The notes: a model not told the origin generated them from the sequence alone. Shown: positions 43,649 through 52,433, counted from the first letter of the stretch. The stretch: DNA of 64,000 nucleotides from Paenibacillus humicus NBRC 102415 (GCF_004000905.1 NZ_BIMD01000001.1:1-64000), one strand, 5' to 3'. Numbers and translations: made by a program.

Positions 43649-45397
43649 TTGTTCAAGCTGTTTCGGCTGCTGAAGCCATTCCGGCTTCAGATTGCGGCCG
43701 TATTGGCGCTTGTCTTTTGCCAATCGTTGTCCGACCTGTATCTTCCGACGCTGCTGTCGGACATCGTGGACAAGGGCATTTTGAAGGGCGACGTGCCTTA
43801 TATCTGGAGAATCGGCGGCTTCATGCTGCTCGTGTCCGCCGCGGGTGCGGCCTGCATCATCGCATCCAGCTTCCTGTCGTCCCGTGTCGCCTCCGGCTTC
43901 GGCCGCAGCGCCCGCTCGAAGCTGTTCGCGCATGCGGAGAAGTTCTCGCTGCCGGAGTTCGACCGGATCGGGACGGCCTCGATGATCAACAGGACGACGA
44001 ACGACGTCAACCAGGTGCAGCAGGTTCTGATCATGATGATGAGAATGATGGTCAGCGCGCCGATGATGTGCATCGGCGGGCTGATCATGGCCTTCTCCAA
44101 GGATGCGAAGCTATCCCTGCTCCTTGTCGCAGTCATTCCGGTCATCGGCCTTACGATCTTCGCCGTCATGCGCAAGGCGATTCCGCTGTTCAGGGCGATG
44201 CAGGTCAAGCTCGACAAGCTGAACCTCGTTCTGCGCGAAGGCTTGACCGGCATCCGGGTCATCCGCTCCTTCAATCGCGGGGAGTACGAGCAGGGCAGGT
44301 TCGACTCGGCCAGCCGCGATCTGGCCGATACGGCGCTGCGCGTCAACCGGATGATGGCGATCCTGATGCCGACGATGATGCTCATCATGAACCTGACAAC
44401 CGTGCTCATCGTCTGGTTCGGAGCGAAGCGGATCGATGCGGGAGACATGAATATCGGTAGCCTGATCGCGTTCATCCAGTATGCCAGCCAGATCATGTTC
44501 TCGCTCGTCATGATGTCCATGATGTTCGCCATGGTGCCGCGCGCAGCGACTTCCGCAGCCCGGATCAACGAGATGCTGGATATCGCTCCGACGATAACCG
44601 ACGGGCAGGCGAAGCCGTCGCCCGCAGCTTCGCCGAGGACAGGCGCAGCTCGCGGGGAGGTTGAATTCCGCGAAGTGAGCTTCCATTATCCCGGTGCCGA
44701 GAGGCCGGCGCTGGACCGGGTCAGCTTCACGGCCAGGGCGGGAGAGACGACCGCTGTCATCGGGGGCACCGGCTCCGGCAAGACGACCTTGCTGAACCTC
44801 ATCATGAGGTTTTACGATGCGGGAGAGGGCGAGGTGCGGGTCGGGGGCAGGGATGTCAGAAGCTTGTCCCAGGAAGAGCTTCGCGCAGGAATCGGCCTCG
44901 TGCCGCAGAAGGCGCTGCTGTTCTCCGGCTCGGTGAGCGGCAACATCCGCTACGGCAAGGAGGATGCGACGGATGCCGAAGTGCGCCATGCCGCTGAGGT
45001 GGCGCAGGCTGCCGGCTTCGTCGAAGCGATGCCGGAAGGCTTCTCGACGGACATCGCCCAAGGCGGAGCCAACCTGTCCGGAGGGCAGAAGCAGCGGCTG
45101 TCGATCGCGAGGGCGCTTGTGAGGCGCCCCGATCTGTATCTGTTCGACGACAGCTTCTCGGCGCTGGACGCGTCGACGGAATCGAGGCTTCGCGCCGCGC
45201 TGGCGGAGGAGACAGGTGGAGCCGCCGTGCTGGTGGTTGCCCAGCGGGTGAGCTCCGTCATGGGAGCGGATCGGATCCTGGTGCTGGATGAAGGGCGATT
45301 GGCTGGCGACGGCACCCATGCAGAGCTGATGGAGAGCTGCGGCGTCTACCGCGAAATCGTGGAATCCCAGCTCCGGACAGAGGAGGAATCGGCATGA
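43649..45397 (+). CDS. ABC exporter subunit, type I, degenerate nucleotide site (heterodimer partner A)
   Basis: A 582-residue fusion of six helices and an ATPase. TTG start at 43649 after AAGGAGGG. Walker A GGTGSGKTT, signature LSGGQ in NLSGGQKQRLSIARAL, but Walker B reads LYLFDDSFSALD, with Asp in place of the catalytic Glu. This is typical of the half that makes one degenerate site in heterodimeric exporters (BmrCD, LmrCD, YheIH). Overlaps its partner gene by ATGA. Confidence 0.93.
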   Translation: MFKLFRLLKPFRLQIAAVLALVFCQSLSDLYLPTLLSDIVDKGILKGDVPYIWRIGGFMLLVSAAGAACIIASSFLSSRVASGFGRSARSKLFAHAEKFSLPEFDRIGTASMINRTTNDVNQVQQVLIMMMRMMVSAPMMCIGGLIMAFSKDAKLSLLLVAVIPVIGLTIFAVMRKAIPLFRAMQVKLDKLNLVLREGLTGIRVIRSFNRGEYEQGRFDSASRDLADTALRVNRMMAILMPTMMLIMNLTTVLIVWFGAKRIDAGDMNIGSLIAFIQYASQIMFSLVMMSMMFAMVPRAATSAARINEMLDIAPTITDGQAKPSPAASPRTGAARGEVEFREVSFHYPGAERPALDRVSFTARAGETTAVIGGTGSGKTTLLNLIMRFYDAGEGEVRVGGRDVRSLSQEELRAGIGLVPQKALLFSGSVSGNIRYGKEDATDAEVRHAAEVAQAAGFVEAMPEGFSTDIAQGGANLSGGQKQRLSIARALVRRPDLYLFDDSFSALDASTESRLRAALAEETGGAAVLVVAQRVSSVMGADRILVLDEGRLAGDGTHAELMESCGVYREIVESQLRTEEESA

Positions 45398-47271
45398 GCG
45401 AGGAACGGCGGACGCCGCCGGGACGCCATCCCGGCGCGATTCCGCGGATGGGCGGAGGGCCGGGTCCCGGAGCGATGATGCCCGGAGAGAAGCCCAAGGA
45501 ATTCAAAAAAACGATGCTGCGGCTGCTCCGGTTCCTGAAGCCTTACCGGCTCAGGCTGCTGCTGGTGCTGGCAAGCGCCATTGCCGCTTCGGTGTTCTCC
45601 ATCGTCGGTCCCAAGCTGCTCGGGCACGGGACCGACATCATTGTGAAGGGCGTCGTGGCGAGAATGAATGGAGCTGCCGGCGTTCCGTTCGATTATGCCG
45701 GCTTGCTGCATGTTCTGGGATGGCTGGCAGGCTTGTACGTTCTCAGCTTTCTGTTCGGGTACGTCCAGCAATATCTGATGGCTGGCGTTACCCAAGGAGC
45801 GGTATACCGGCTGAGAAAGGAAGTGGACGACAAGCTGCAGAGGCTCCCTCTGCAGTTCTACGACGCCAAGTCGCACGGCGATATTCTGAGCCGGGTCGTC
45901 AACGACGTGGACAACATCAGCGGCACGCTGCAGCAAAGCTTGACTCAGCTTATCACCTCGGCCGTCACGCTCGTCGGCGTCATCGTCATGATGCTGACGA
46001 TCAGCCCCTTGCTTACGCTGATCGTCTTTGTCACGCTGCCGCTCAGCTTCCTGGTCACCAAGGCGGTTGCCAAGCGGTCGCAAAAGCATTTTGCCGGCCA
46101 GCAGCGGTCGATCGGCGAATTGAACGGCCATGTCGAGGAAATGTTCACCGGACACCGGATCGTCAAGGCGTTCGGCCGGGAGAAGGAGTCGGTGGAGCGC
46201 TTCGAGGCCATCAACGGCAAGCTGTACCAGTCCGCCTGGCGCGCCCAGTTCATCAGCGGCACGCTGATGCCGCTCATGTCCTTCGTCGGCAATCTGGGCT
46301 ATGTGCTGATCAGCGTCGTCGGCGGACTGATGGTGACCCGGGGCGGCGTCTCGATCGGGGATATCCAGGCGTTCATCCAATATGCGAGACAGTTCACGAT
46401 GCCGATCACGCAGCTGGCGAACATCGCCAACATCATCCAATCGACCGCGGCTTCGGCGGAGAGGGTATTCGAGCTGCTGGACGAACAGGAAGAAGAGCCG
46501 GACGGCACGTCGGAAGCCGGACGCGGCATCCGTGGAAATGTCGCTTTCGAATCGGTGGATTTCGGCTACAAGCCGGAGGTTCCGTTGATGAAGGGGCTGT
46601 CGATCGAAGTGAAGAGCGGGCAGACGGCGGCGATCGTAGGTCCGACCGGTGCGGGCAAAACGACTCTCGTGAACCTGCTCCTCCGTTTCTATGAGGTGGA
46701 CGGCGGCAAGATCACGATCGACGGCCGGGATATCCGCCAGCTCACCCGAGGGAGCCTGCGCAGCCTGTTCGGCATGGTGCTGCAGGATACCTGGCTGTAC
46801 AAAGGCACGATCCGGGACAATATCGCCTACGGCCGCACGGAGGCGACCGACGCCGAAATCGAGGATGCGGCCCGTGCGGCGCATGCCGATTTCTTCATCC
46901 GCACGCTCCCGGAAGGGTATGAGACCGTACTCAACGAGGACGCCAGCAACTTGTCCCAAGGGCAAAAGCAGCTCCTTACGATCGCGAGGGCGCTGCTGGC
47001 CGATCCCGCCATCCTCATTCTCGACGAGGCGACGAGCAGCGTGGATACGCGCACGGAAGTGCAGATCCGGCATGCGATGAAGGAGCTGATGAGAGGCAGG
47101 ACGAGTATCGTCATTGCCCACAGGCTCTCCACGATCCGGGACGCGGATGTCATTCTCGTCATGGACAAAGGCTCCGTAGCGGAACAGGGCACGCATGAGG
47201 AGCTCATCGCCCGTGGAGGCATTTATGCGGAGCTTTACCGGAGCCAATTTTCTGGAAATGAAGCCTCCTAA
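45394..47271 (+). CDS. ABC exporter subunit, type I (heterodimer partner B)
   Basis: A 625-residue partner with an N-terminal extension rich in Gly, Pro and Arg (residues 1-35). Walker A GPTGAGKTT, Walker B ILILDEATSSVD with the catalytic Glu, signature LSQGQ instead of LSGGQ. Together with the upstream subunit it forms one canonical and one degenerate ATP site. Substrates of such pairs are drugs, lipids or peptides; none can be named. A hairpin follows at 47282. Confidence 0.94.
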   Translation: MSEERRTPPGRHPGAIPRMGGGPGPGAMMPGEKPKEFKKTMLRLLRFLKPYRLRLLLVLASAIAASVFSIVGPKLLGHGTDIIVKGVVARMNGAAGVPFDYAGLLHVLGWLAGLYVLSFLFGYVQQYLMAGVTQGAVYRLRKEVDDKLQRLPLQFYDAKSHGDILSRVVNDVDNISGTLQQSLTQLITSAVTLVGVIVMMLTISPLLTLIVFVTLPLSFLVTKAVAKRSQKHFAGQQRSIGELNGHVEEMFTGHRIVKAFGREKESVERFEAINGKLYQSAWRAQFISGTLMPLMSFVGNLGYVLISVVGGLMVTRGGVSIGDIQAFIQYARQFTMPITQLANIANIIQSTAASAERVFELLDEQEEEPDGTSEAGRGIRGNVAFESVDFGYKPEVPLMKGLSIEVKSGQTAAIVGPTGAGKTTLVNLLLRFYEVDGGKITIDGRDIRQLTRGSLRSLFGMVLQDTWLYKGTIRDNIAYGRTEATDAEIEDAARAAHADFFIRTLPEGYETVLNEDASNLSQGQKQLLTIARALLADPAILILDEATSSVDTRTEVQIRHAMKELMRGRTSIVIAHRLSTIRDADVILVMDKGSVAEQGTHEELIARGGIYAELYRSQFSGNEAS

Positions 47272-47281
47272 TATGAGAATC

Positions 47282-47308
47282 GTTAAAGGTTCATGAGAGA
47301 ACCTTAAC
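47282..47308. promoter_or_regulatory. Inverted repeat between the ABC exporter and the next gene
   Basis: GTTAAAGGTTC (47282-47292) and GAACCTTAAC (47299-47308) around ATGAGA. There is no T run, so it may be an operator or mRNA hairpin rather than a terminator. Confidence 0.45.
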
Positions 47309-47370
47309 CGACTGTGCCCCCTGAAGTCCTGTACACTGGGACGAAGGGTTTGGTATTGGAGGGAATCATC

Positions 47371-48282
47371 ATGTATACAAAAAGATGTTTGTTTTGCGAC
47401 GCGATCGTGCCGGTGAAGGCCGGCCCGGCGCAGGAAGAGCGCTTTATCGGCTGCGACTGCGCGCCGGGGGCGGAATATTCGCTGGCCGAAGGAACGTACG
47501 ACCGGCTCGGCATGCTCTCTTATCCGCGGCAGCGCGAGCTGTTCCCGCTGGCGTCGGCATATATACGGGAAATGGCAGACTGCGGCAAGGAAATCCGGCT
47601 AGACCTCGAGCAGGTCGAGATGCTGCCGGCATCACCGCAGGTGCCTGCGACGGTCGAAGCGAAAGCAGACAGGCTGCTGGCCTTCTTGCGCAGGAACAGC
47701 GAGTCGCCGGGAGATCCGGTCGTCATCCACCGCTTGTCGCGCAGCTATAATCTGACCTACTCCCAGAACCTGCAGGAGATGGTCTATGTCATCGAGATGC
47801 TGCGCGAGCAGGAGCTCATCGAACGGACGGGATCGACGTTCAGCCTGACGGAAGGCGGATGGAGCCGCGCGGAGCTGGCCGTATCCGGCCGCACGGCGAA
47901 AACCTGCGCGCTGGTGTTCGCCGACAAGGGCGGAGAGCTGCCGGAGTGGGCGGGCCATGTGCTGCCGCTGCTGCAGCAATGCGGCTACATCCCGCGCATC
48001 CTGACCCGGGATGAAGAGGACGGGCGAAGCCTGCTCGAGCAGGCTGCTGCTGCCGACCTGCTGCTGGCCGACTTGACCGGCAATCCGCCGGAGGCTTATC
48101 TGGCGACAGGCAGCGCCGCGGCTTCGGGCGTGCCCGTCATCTGGACGGTGCAGGACGGCGGCGCGGATAGCCTGCCTCATCTGGAAGGACTGATTCCGAT
48201 CGTCTGGAGCCGGCCGGAGGAGCTGTCGGCTATTCTGCTGCAGCGTCTGGGCAGCGGCCTGCAGCTGCGCAAGACGGGCTGA
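47371..48282 (+). CDS. Zinc-cluster protein with a TIR/deoxyribosyltransferase-like C-terminal domain
   Basis: A 303-residue protein, ATG at 47371 after GGAGGGA. The N-terminus has CLFCDAIVPVK and GCDCAPG, a CxxC...CxC pair that may bind zinc. A middle region (about 100-165) looks like a winged helix: VVIHRLSRSYNLTYSQNLQEMVYVIEMLREQELI. The last 120 residues resemble the nucleotide-binding fold of nucleoside deoxyribosyltransferase/TIR-like proteins: CALVFADKGGELPEWAGHVLPLLQQCGYIPRIL, then AADLLLADLTGNPPEAYLATGSAAASGVPVIWT. In that family a conserved Glu follows the NPN segment (NPN-YE); here it is YLATG, so the catalytic residue appears missing. No obvious operon partner. Confidence 0.72.
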   Translation: MYTKRCLFCDAIVPVKAGPAQEERFIGCDCAPGAEYSLAEGTYDRLGMLSYPRQRELFPLASAYIREMADCGKEIRLDLEQVEMLPASPQVPATVEAKADRLLAFLRRNSESPGDPVVIHRLSRSYNLTYSQNLQEMVYVIEMLREQELIERTGSTFSLTEGGWSRAELAVSGRTAKTCALVFADKGGELPEWAGHVLPLLQQCGYIPRILTRDEEDGRSLLEQAAAADLLLADLTGNPPEAYLATGSAAASGVPVIWTVQDGGADSLPHLEGLIPIVWSRPEELSAILLQRLGSGLQLRKTG

Positions 48283-48315
48283 TCGGCATCGGCCGACTTC
48301 TCCAGGGAATCGACG

Positions 48316-48356
48316 AAAGGCTTCGCGCTTCGATATCGGGGCGCGAAGCCTTTTTT
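48316..48356 (+). terminator. Rho-independent terminator
   Basis: AAAGGCTTCGCGC pairs with GCGCGAAGCCTTT, then TTTTTG. Confidence 0.9.
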
Positions 48357-48557
48357 GTTTTTCCGCCGGTAGAGCCGATAGCCGTCGACGGATGGCCTGC
48401 GCGGCGGGATGCATATCCGGGCATCCGGACAACTCTTTTTGACTTGGAGCGGTCCGACTGTTTCAATAAAGCAGAAGGCGTGTATTGGAATCCATTCGAA
48501 TAAGCCGGAGCATCCGGCATCATTCTATTAGCAGGGATCGGCAAGGGGGTATCCACC

Positions 48558-49550
48558 ATGACGGCAACGGCAGCGTCCCGATGCGGTTCGGCCATTATGC
48601 TGACGGACAAGCAGGCCATGCAATTGGACAGCTGGAAAATCAAAGGCATTTATGCGGAGCAAGGCGGCAAGGTTCTGCTGGAGTGGACGGCCGGCGGCCC
48701 GGATCGTCCCGCTTCCATCTATTCCTGCACGAAGAGCGTGCTGTCGGCCTTGATCGGAATCGCGGTCGGACAGGGACTGATCGGCAGCGTCTCAGACCCG
48801 GTCTTCTCTTATTTGGACATGGAGGAGGAAGGGATCGCCAAGGCGATCGAAGACGATCCCCGCAAGCGGGACATTACGATACAGCATCTGCTCACGATGA
48901 CGAGCGGCCTCGATTGGCCGGATTTCGACAAGCCGTATTGGGAGATGAAGAAGGCCGCATCACCGGCCGCATTCGTCCTGGGGAGAGAGCTCGCGCATGA
49001 GCCGGGAACGGCGTTTACGTACAATACGGGAGGCTCCCAGCTGCTCTCCGTTATTCTCACCCGCGCCGCGCAGGAAAGCCTGCCCTCGTTCGCCCGCAAA
49101 AATCTGTTCCGTCCGGCCGGCATCGGCAGCGCCAGATGGAACCGGCTCGGAGAAGGGCATGAGGCTGGCGCCGGACTGTCGATGAGCATGAAGGATTTGT
49201 CCCGGTTCGGAAGGCTTTATCTTCAGCAAGGAAGATGGAACGGCGAGGCGATCATTCCTCCGAATTGGATCGCGGACTCGCAGAAGCCTCATCATAAAGG
49301 TCTTCTTCATTACGAGCCGTCCATCTACGGCTGCTACGGCTATCATTGGTGGGTGTCCCCCGAAAGCAAGCAGGACGGCCCCGGCTACTATTTCGCCTTC
49401 GGATACGGGGGACAATACCTGTTCGTCATTCCGTCGCTGGACATGACGGTCGTAGTGCGCAAAAGCCTGGACGGACGGAACAAGTCGATCTATTCCCGCC
49501 GCGTCCTGACGGAGCTGGTCATCCCGGCCGCGACTGGACATACTTGGTGA
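48558..49550 (+). CDS. Beta-lactamase-family serine hydrolase
   Basis: A 330-residue penicillin-binding/class C beta-lactamase-type enzyme. Catalytic Ser56 in SIYSCTKS (SxxK with Lys59), the Tyr motif FTYNTGGSQLLS, and a third motif region near the C-terminus YHWWVSPESKQDGPGYYFAFGYGGQ. It has no clear signal peptide and starts with hydrophilic sequence, so it may act in the cytoplasm on amide or ester substrates (6-aminohexanoate hydrolase or esterase-like) rather than the cell wall. AAGGGGG precedes the ATG. Confidence 0.85.
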   Translation: MTATAASRCGSAIMLTDKQAMQLDSWKIKGIYAEQGGKVLLEWTAGGPDRPASIYSCTKSVLSALIGIAVGQGLIGSVSDPVFSYLDMEEEGIAKAIEDDPRKRDITIQHLLTMTSGLDWPDFDKPYWEMKKAASPAAFVLGRELAHEPGTAFTYNTGGSQLLSVILTRAAQESLPSFARKNLFRPAGIGSARWNRLGEGHEAGAGLSMSMKDLSRFGRLYLQQGRWNGEAIIPPNWIADSQKPHHKGLLHYEPSIYGCYGYHWWVSPESKQDGPGYYFAFGYGGQYLFVIPSLDMTVVVRKSLDGRNKSIYSRRVLTELVIPAATGHTW

Positions 49551-49605
49551 GAAAGCGGGCATCCTAAGGATATCCAGGCAGCAGCCCCAATAGGAGGAAT
49601 CAGAG

Positions 49606-49947
49606 ATGAACATGAATGGACAGCAGGGAGCTTCCGGCTCGGAGGAGATCAACAGCCTTACGATGAGCTATGAGCAATTCCAGGAGCAGGTGCGCATGAA
49701 GCGCATCCAGGATCAGGAGGCCGGCAAGGCCGCCCTGCACCGTGCGGGAGCGGACAGCAGCGGCGAGAAAGTCCGCGGACTGGTGAACACGATGCAGGAG
49801 CTCGTCCACGAGCTGAGCATGATGGAAAATCAGATCCAGGTGCAGGCGGACGCGCAGCTGAGGCAAATCCGCAAGCTCAAGGAACGAGTGAGCGCGGCCG
49901 AACAGGAAGTCCGGAGCAGCATTTCCGGCGGACAGCAAACGCATTAG
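49606..49947 (+). CDS. Small coiled-coil protein of unknown function
   Basis: A 113-residue hydrophilic, mostly helical protein; AGGAGG precedes the ATG. It contains long heptad-like stretches (MSYEQFQEQVRMKRIQDQEA; ELVHELSMMENQIQVQADAQLRQIRKLKERVSAAEQEV) with no cysteine or motif. Unlike spore coat or flagellar chaperones I can name; stands alone between the hydrolase and a hairpin. Confidence 0.65.
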   Translation: MNMNGQQGASGSEEINSLTMSYEQFQEQVRMKRIQDQEAGKAALHRAGADSSGEKVRGLVNTMQELVHELSMMENQIQVQADAQLRQIRKLKERVSAAEQEVRSSISGGQQTH

Positions 49948-49989
49948 ACGTCTCGCACGGCAACGGAACCGCCTTTCGTTCGGAACCGC

Positions 49990-50033
49990 AGCGCCTGCTG
50001 GAATCCGGCCTCTGCCGGTCCCTCGCAGGCGCT
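49990..50033 (+). terminator. Long hairpin, weak terminator
   Basis: AGCGCCTGC and GCAGGCGCT arms enclose an inner CCGG/CCGG pairing; only GTTTGG follows, so termination would be inefficient. Confidence 0.45.
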
Positions 50034-50111
50034 GTTTGGCATGGAGCCGGACTTTGGCCGGAAGCGCCGGTTTATGATATGCTGGTACCTAACCGAAAGG
50101 AGGCAGCGCCC

Positions 50112-50501
50112 TTGAATTCCGATTTCATTCCCGTTCGCGAGCTGGAGGGAACTCTGCTCTTATCGATCAAAAAGCCGGATTTCGGCATGACCCTCACCAC
50201 TTCCGAACTTATCTATCATAAACCCCATGCCAACTATCATCTGAAGCTGGAGGACATGGTTAGCATCGTGCCGTTCGCCAATCCCAAGAAGCCTGCGGCT
50301 CCATTACGCGCCTATCAGGATGGGACCGCCGAATACGCGGTCAGCTTCACGGAAGGACCGTCTTACCGCATCCAGGTCGCCTCGGCGATGATGCATAACC
50401 GGAGCGGACGCTTTGCGCTGGGCGCGATGCAGTTCGTGCTGCCGCTCCCGAACCGGATGCTGCAGCTCATCGGAACCTATAGCGGCATGAAGCTGATTTG
50501 A
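50112..50501 (+). CDS. Conserved hypothetical protein
   Basis: A 129-residue protein starting at TTG 50112, ten bases after AAAGGAGG (50095-50102); the upstream in-frame ATG at 50079 is inside this ribosome binding region and is not used. The sequence (MNSDFIPVRELEGTLLLSIKKPDFGMTL, then HLKLEDMVSIVPFANPKKP and QFVLPLPNRMLQLIGTYSGM) reads as a PH-like or YqfX-like small beta domain. No named family. Confidence 0.65.
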   Translation: MNSDFIPVRELEGTLLLSIKKPDFGMTLTTSELIYHKPHANYHLKLEDMVSIVPFANPKKPAAPLRAYQDGTAEYAVSFTEGPSYRIQVASAMMHNRSGRFALGAMQFVLPLPNRMLQLIGTYSGMKLI

Positions 50502-50506
50502 ACGCT

Positions 50507-50540
50507 ATCCTCCGGGGATGTCCTCCCGGAGGATTTTTTG
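50507..50540 (+). terminator. Rho-independent terminator
   Basis: ATCCTCCGG / CCGGAGGAT arms, then TTTTTT. Confidence 0.9.
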
Positions 50541-50613
50541 CGATTAAAATCGGGTCCGGAAGGTTATATTCAAGCATGTACGAATGAATGAACCGAAAGC
50601 GAGGAGAGGCAAC

Positions 50614-51048
50614 ATGGATGCACTCTATACAGCGGAGGTAACGGCCCGCGGCGGCCGTCAGGGCAGCGTCAAATCATCGGATGGCGTTCTGGATTTGCCG
50701 CTGGCGATGCCGAAAGGACTGGGCGGCAGCGGCGCCGAAGCGACCAATCCGGAGCAGCTGTTCGCGGCCGGATACTCGGCTTGCTTCGAAAGCGCTCTTC
50801 AGCTCGCTGCCCGCAAGCAAGGAATCGATGCAGGCGGAGCCGAGGTGACCGGCCATGTGTCGATCTTCAAGGAAGGGGAAAGCTTCGCTCTGGCGGTAAG
50901 GCTGGATATATCCATTCCGGGAGCGGAGCTGGAGCAGATCCGCAAGCTGGCTGAAAAAGCCCATGAGCTGTGCCCCTATTCCAAGGCGACAAGAGGCAAC
51001 ATCGAGGTCGAGCTCAATGTGCTGAAGAGTCAAGCCGCGCAGGCCTGA
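50614..51048 (+). CDS. ohr: Organic hydroperoxide resistance protein Ohr
   Basis: A 144-residue OsmC-fold peroxidase. Start MDALYTAEVTARGGRQGSV (ATG 50614, GAGGAGAGG before it). The two catalytic cysteines are present: GYSACFESAL near residue 54 and LCPYSKATRGN near 122, matching Ohr rather than OsmC. It reduces organic hydroperoxides with the help of thiols or lipoyl proteins. No ohrR repressor is adjacent. Its last 14 bases and stop are duplicated downstream. Confidence 0.94.
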   Translation: MDALYTAEVTARGGRQGSVKSSDGVLDLPLAMPKGLGGSGAEATNPEQLFAAGYSACFESALQLAARKQGIDAGGAEVTGHVSIFKEGESFALAVRLDISIPGAELEQIRKLAEKAHELCPYSKATRGNIEVELNVLKSQAAQA

Positions 51049-51079
51049 AAAACATGGCTCCTGTCCGCGCAGGTCTGAA
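51035..51079 (+). repeat. 30-bp tandem duplication of the ohr 3' end
   Basis: CCGCGCAGGCCTGAA (51035-51049, includes the TGA stop) recurs as CCGCGCAGGTCTGAA at 51065-51079, and the following ACAT-GGC is also repeated. Same pattern as at the 3' end of helD1. Confidence 0.75.
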
Positions 51080-51096
51080 GAGACATCGGCCATAGG

Positions 51097-51128
51097 CATC
51101 CTTCCCTCAGGGGGAGGATGTTTTTTTT
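51097..51128 (+). terminator. Rho-independent terminator after ohr
   Basis: CATCCTTCCC / GGGGAGGATG stem with a short loop, followed by eight T. Confidence 0.9.
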
Positions 51129-51163
51129 CGTTAACCAGGAATGCAGGCATAGGAAAAAGAAAA

Positions 51164-51192
51164 TTGAATAAAAATAAATAATAAAGTATATT
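51164..51192 (+). promoter_or_regulatory. Sigma-A promoter upstream of a GNAT gene
   Basis: TTGAAT at 51164-51169, 17-bp A/T-only spacer, TATATT at 51187-51192; the spacer and flanks are unusually AT-rich, as in UP-element-like promoters. Confidence 0.7.
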
Positions 51193-51230
51193 TATACCTA
51201 TGAGATTCAGTCAGATTCGGAGGGACTCCA

Positions 51231-51983
51231 TTGAAAGCATACTATGAAGTTGAAGAGGCGGCGCTCAACAGCTGGCCGGCTCTGCAGACAAGAAGCCTGG
51301 GCGGATGGCTCGTCAAAGCCAATCAAGGGTATACAAAGAGATCCAATTCGGTTCAGCCGCTGCATCATTTCGGTCCGATGGAACAGCATCTGGAACATAA
51401 AATCAGCCGCTGCGAGCAGTTTTACCGGGAGACCGGCCAGCCTGCCATCTTCAAGATCACACCGTTCACGGAGCCGGAGCATCTCGATTCCGTGCTTGCG
51501 CGACGCGGGTACCGGATCGCAGATCCATCCACGGTGATGGTAACGCCGATACCGGCCGCTGTGCCGGCAGGGGCGGGCGAGCTCGTGCTGGAGGACCAGC
51601 CGAGATCCTACTGGCTGTCCTTGCTTGTGGAGTGGAACGGGCTCAAAGCGAGCGAGGAGAAAACCTTCGTCTCCATGTTCGATTCCTCGCCGCTGCCTCG
51701 CGTTTTCGCCGTCTTGTATGCTCAAGGCCGGCCGGTCGCGCTCGGAGTCGGAGTGCTTGACGGGGATTACCTGGGGCTCTATGACATCGTGACGGCTCCT
51801 GACTGCAGGGGACGCGGCCACGCTGCCGAGCTCATCCGCGGCTTGTACCGCTGGGCGGCGCAGCGCGGAGTGCGCCAGAGCTATCTTCAGGTCGTCACCG
51901 GCAACAAGCCGGCAGAAGCGTTGTACGCCAAGCTCGGCTATCGCGAGGCTTATCCGTATTGGTACCGGGTGCAGCCGGAATAG
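51231..51983 (+). CDS. GNAT family N-acetyltransferase
   Basis: A 250-residue protein, TTG start at 51231 after CGGAGGGA. The N-terminal half is helix-rich and family-specific (KAYYEVEEAALNSWPALQT); the C-terminal GNAT domain carries VTAPDCRGRGHAAELIRGLYRWA and the end GNKPAEALYAKLGYREAYPYWYRVQ. The two-domain build resembles acyltransferases that act on larger or unusual substrates. Single-gene unit with the promoter at 51164. Confidence 0.87.
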   Translation: MKAYYEVEEAALNSWPALQTRSLGGWLVKANQGYTKRSNSVQPLHHFGPMEQHLEHKISRCEQFYRETGQPAIFKITPFTEPEHLDSVLARRGYRIADPSTVMVTPIPAAVPAGAGELVLEDQPRSYWLSLLVEWNGLKASEEKTFVSMFDSSPLPRVFAVLYAQGRPVALGVGVLDGDYLGLYDIVTAPDCRGRGHAAELIRGLYRWAAQRGVRQSYLQVVTGNKPAEALYAKLGYREAYPYWYRVQPE

Positions 51984-51993
51984 CTGTCAAGTC

Positions 51994-52023
51994 TTTACTT
52001 TGCGAGGATCAGAGGTGTATAGT
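51994..52023 (+). promoter_or_regulatory. Sigma-A type promoter of ydjO
   Basis: TTTACT at 51994-51999, 18-bp spacer, TATAGT at 52018-52023, with about 60 nt of leader before the start codon. Confidence 0.6.
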
Positions 52024-52091
52024 AGTCAGGCTGTCTCTGCGACGGGACGGCGTCAACAGACTGACCCGACATAAGAAAGGAATGCACCCTC

Positions 52092-52310
52092 TTGACGACT
52101 TCCGAAGATACGAAACCCGAACTGATTCCTACAAAAATATGGAAATGCCGCAACGCCGACTGCAAGGCATGGGTCCGCGACGAATTCGCGGCCGAGTCGC
52201 AGCTGTGCCCGATGTGCAAAGGCCCGATGCTGCGGAGCATGAGGCATCTGCCTGCCGTACAGAATAAAATCAAGCGCAAGCCGAAGCCGAAGGACGAGTA
52301 CGGCTTGTAA
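52092..52310 (+). CDS. ydjO: Cold-inducible zinc-ribbon protein YdjO
   Basis: A 72-residue protein, TTG start at 52092. TKIWKCRNADCKAWVRDEF and LCPMCKGPM give a CxxxxC...CPxC ribbon that matches Bacillus YdjO, a cold-shock inducible protein. The tail is basic with repeated Lys-Pro pairs. Confidence 0.87.
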   Translation: MTTSEDTKPELIPTKIWKCRNADCKAWVRDEFAAESQLCPMCKGPMLRSMRHLPAVQNKIKRKPKPKDEYGL

Positions 52311-52330
52311 TCCGGCAGCTTACCTGATTT

Positions 52331-52365
52331 CGCCCCCGGCTGATGGCAGGCCGGGGGCGAGTTTT
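52331..52365 (+). terminator. Rho-independent terminator after ydjO
   Basis: CGCCCCCGGC / GCCGGGGGCG stem (52331-52340 and 52350-52359), then AGTTTTATT. Confidence 0.8.
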
Positions 52366-52433
52366 ATTAGATGAAGAGGTCCGGACAGACATGTTCGATG
52401 CGGTGCGATATGGTACAATAAGACGAGTAGAAC

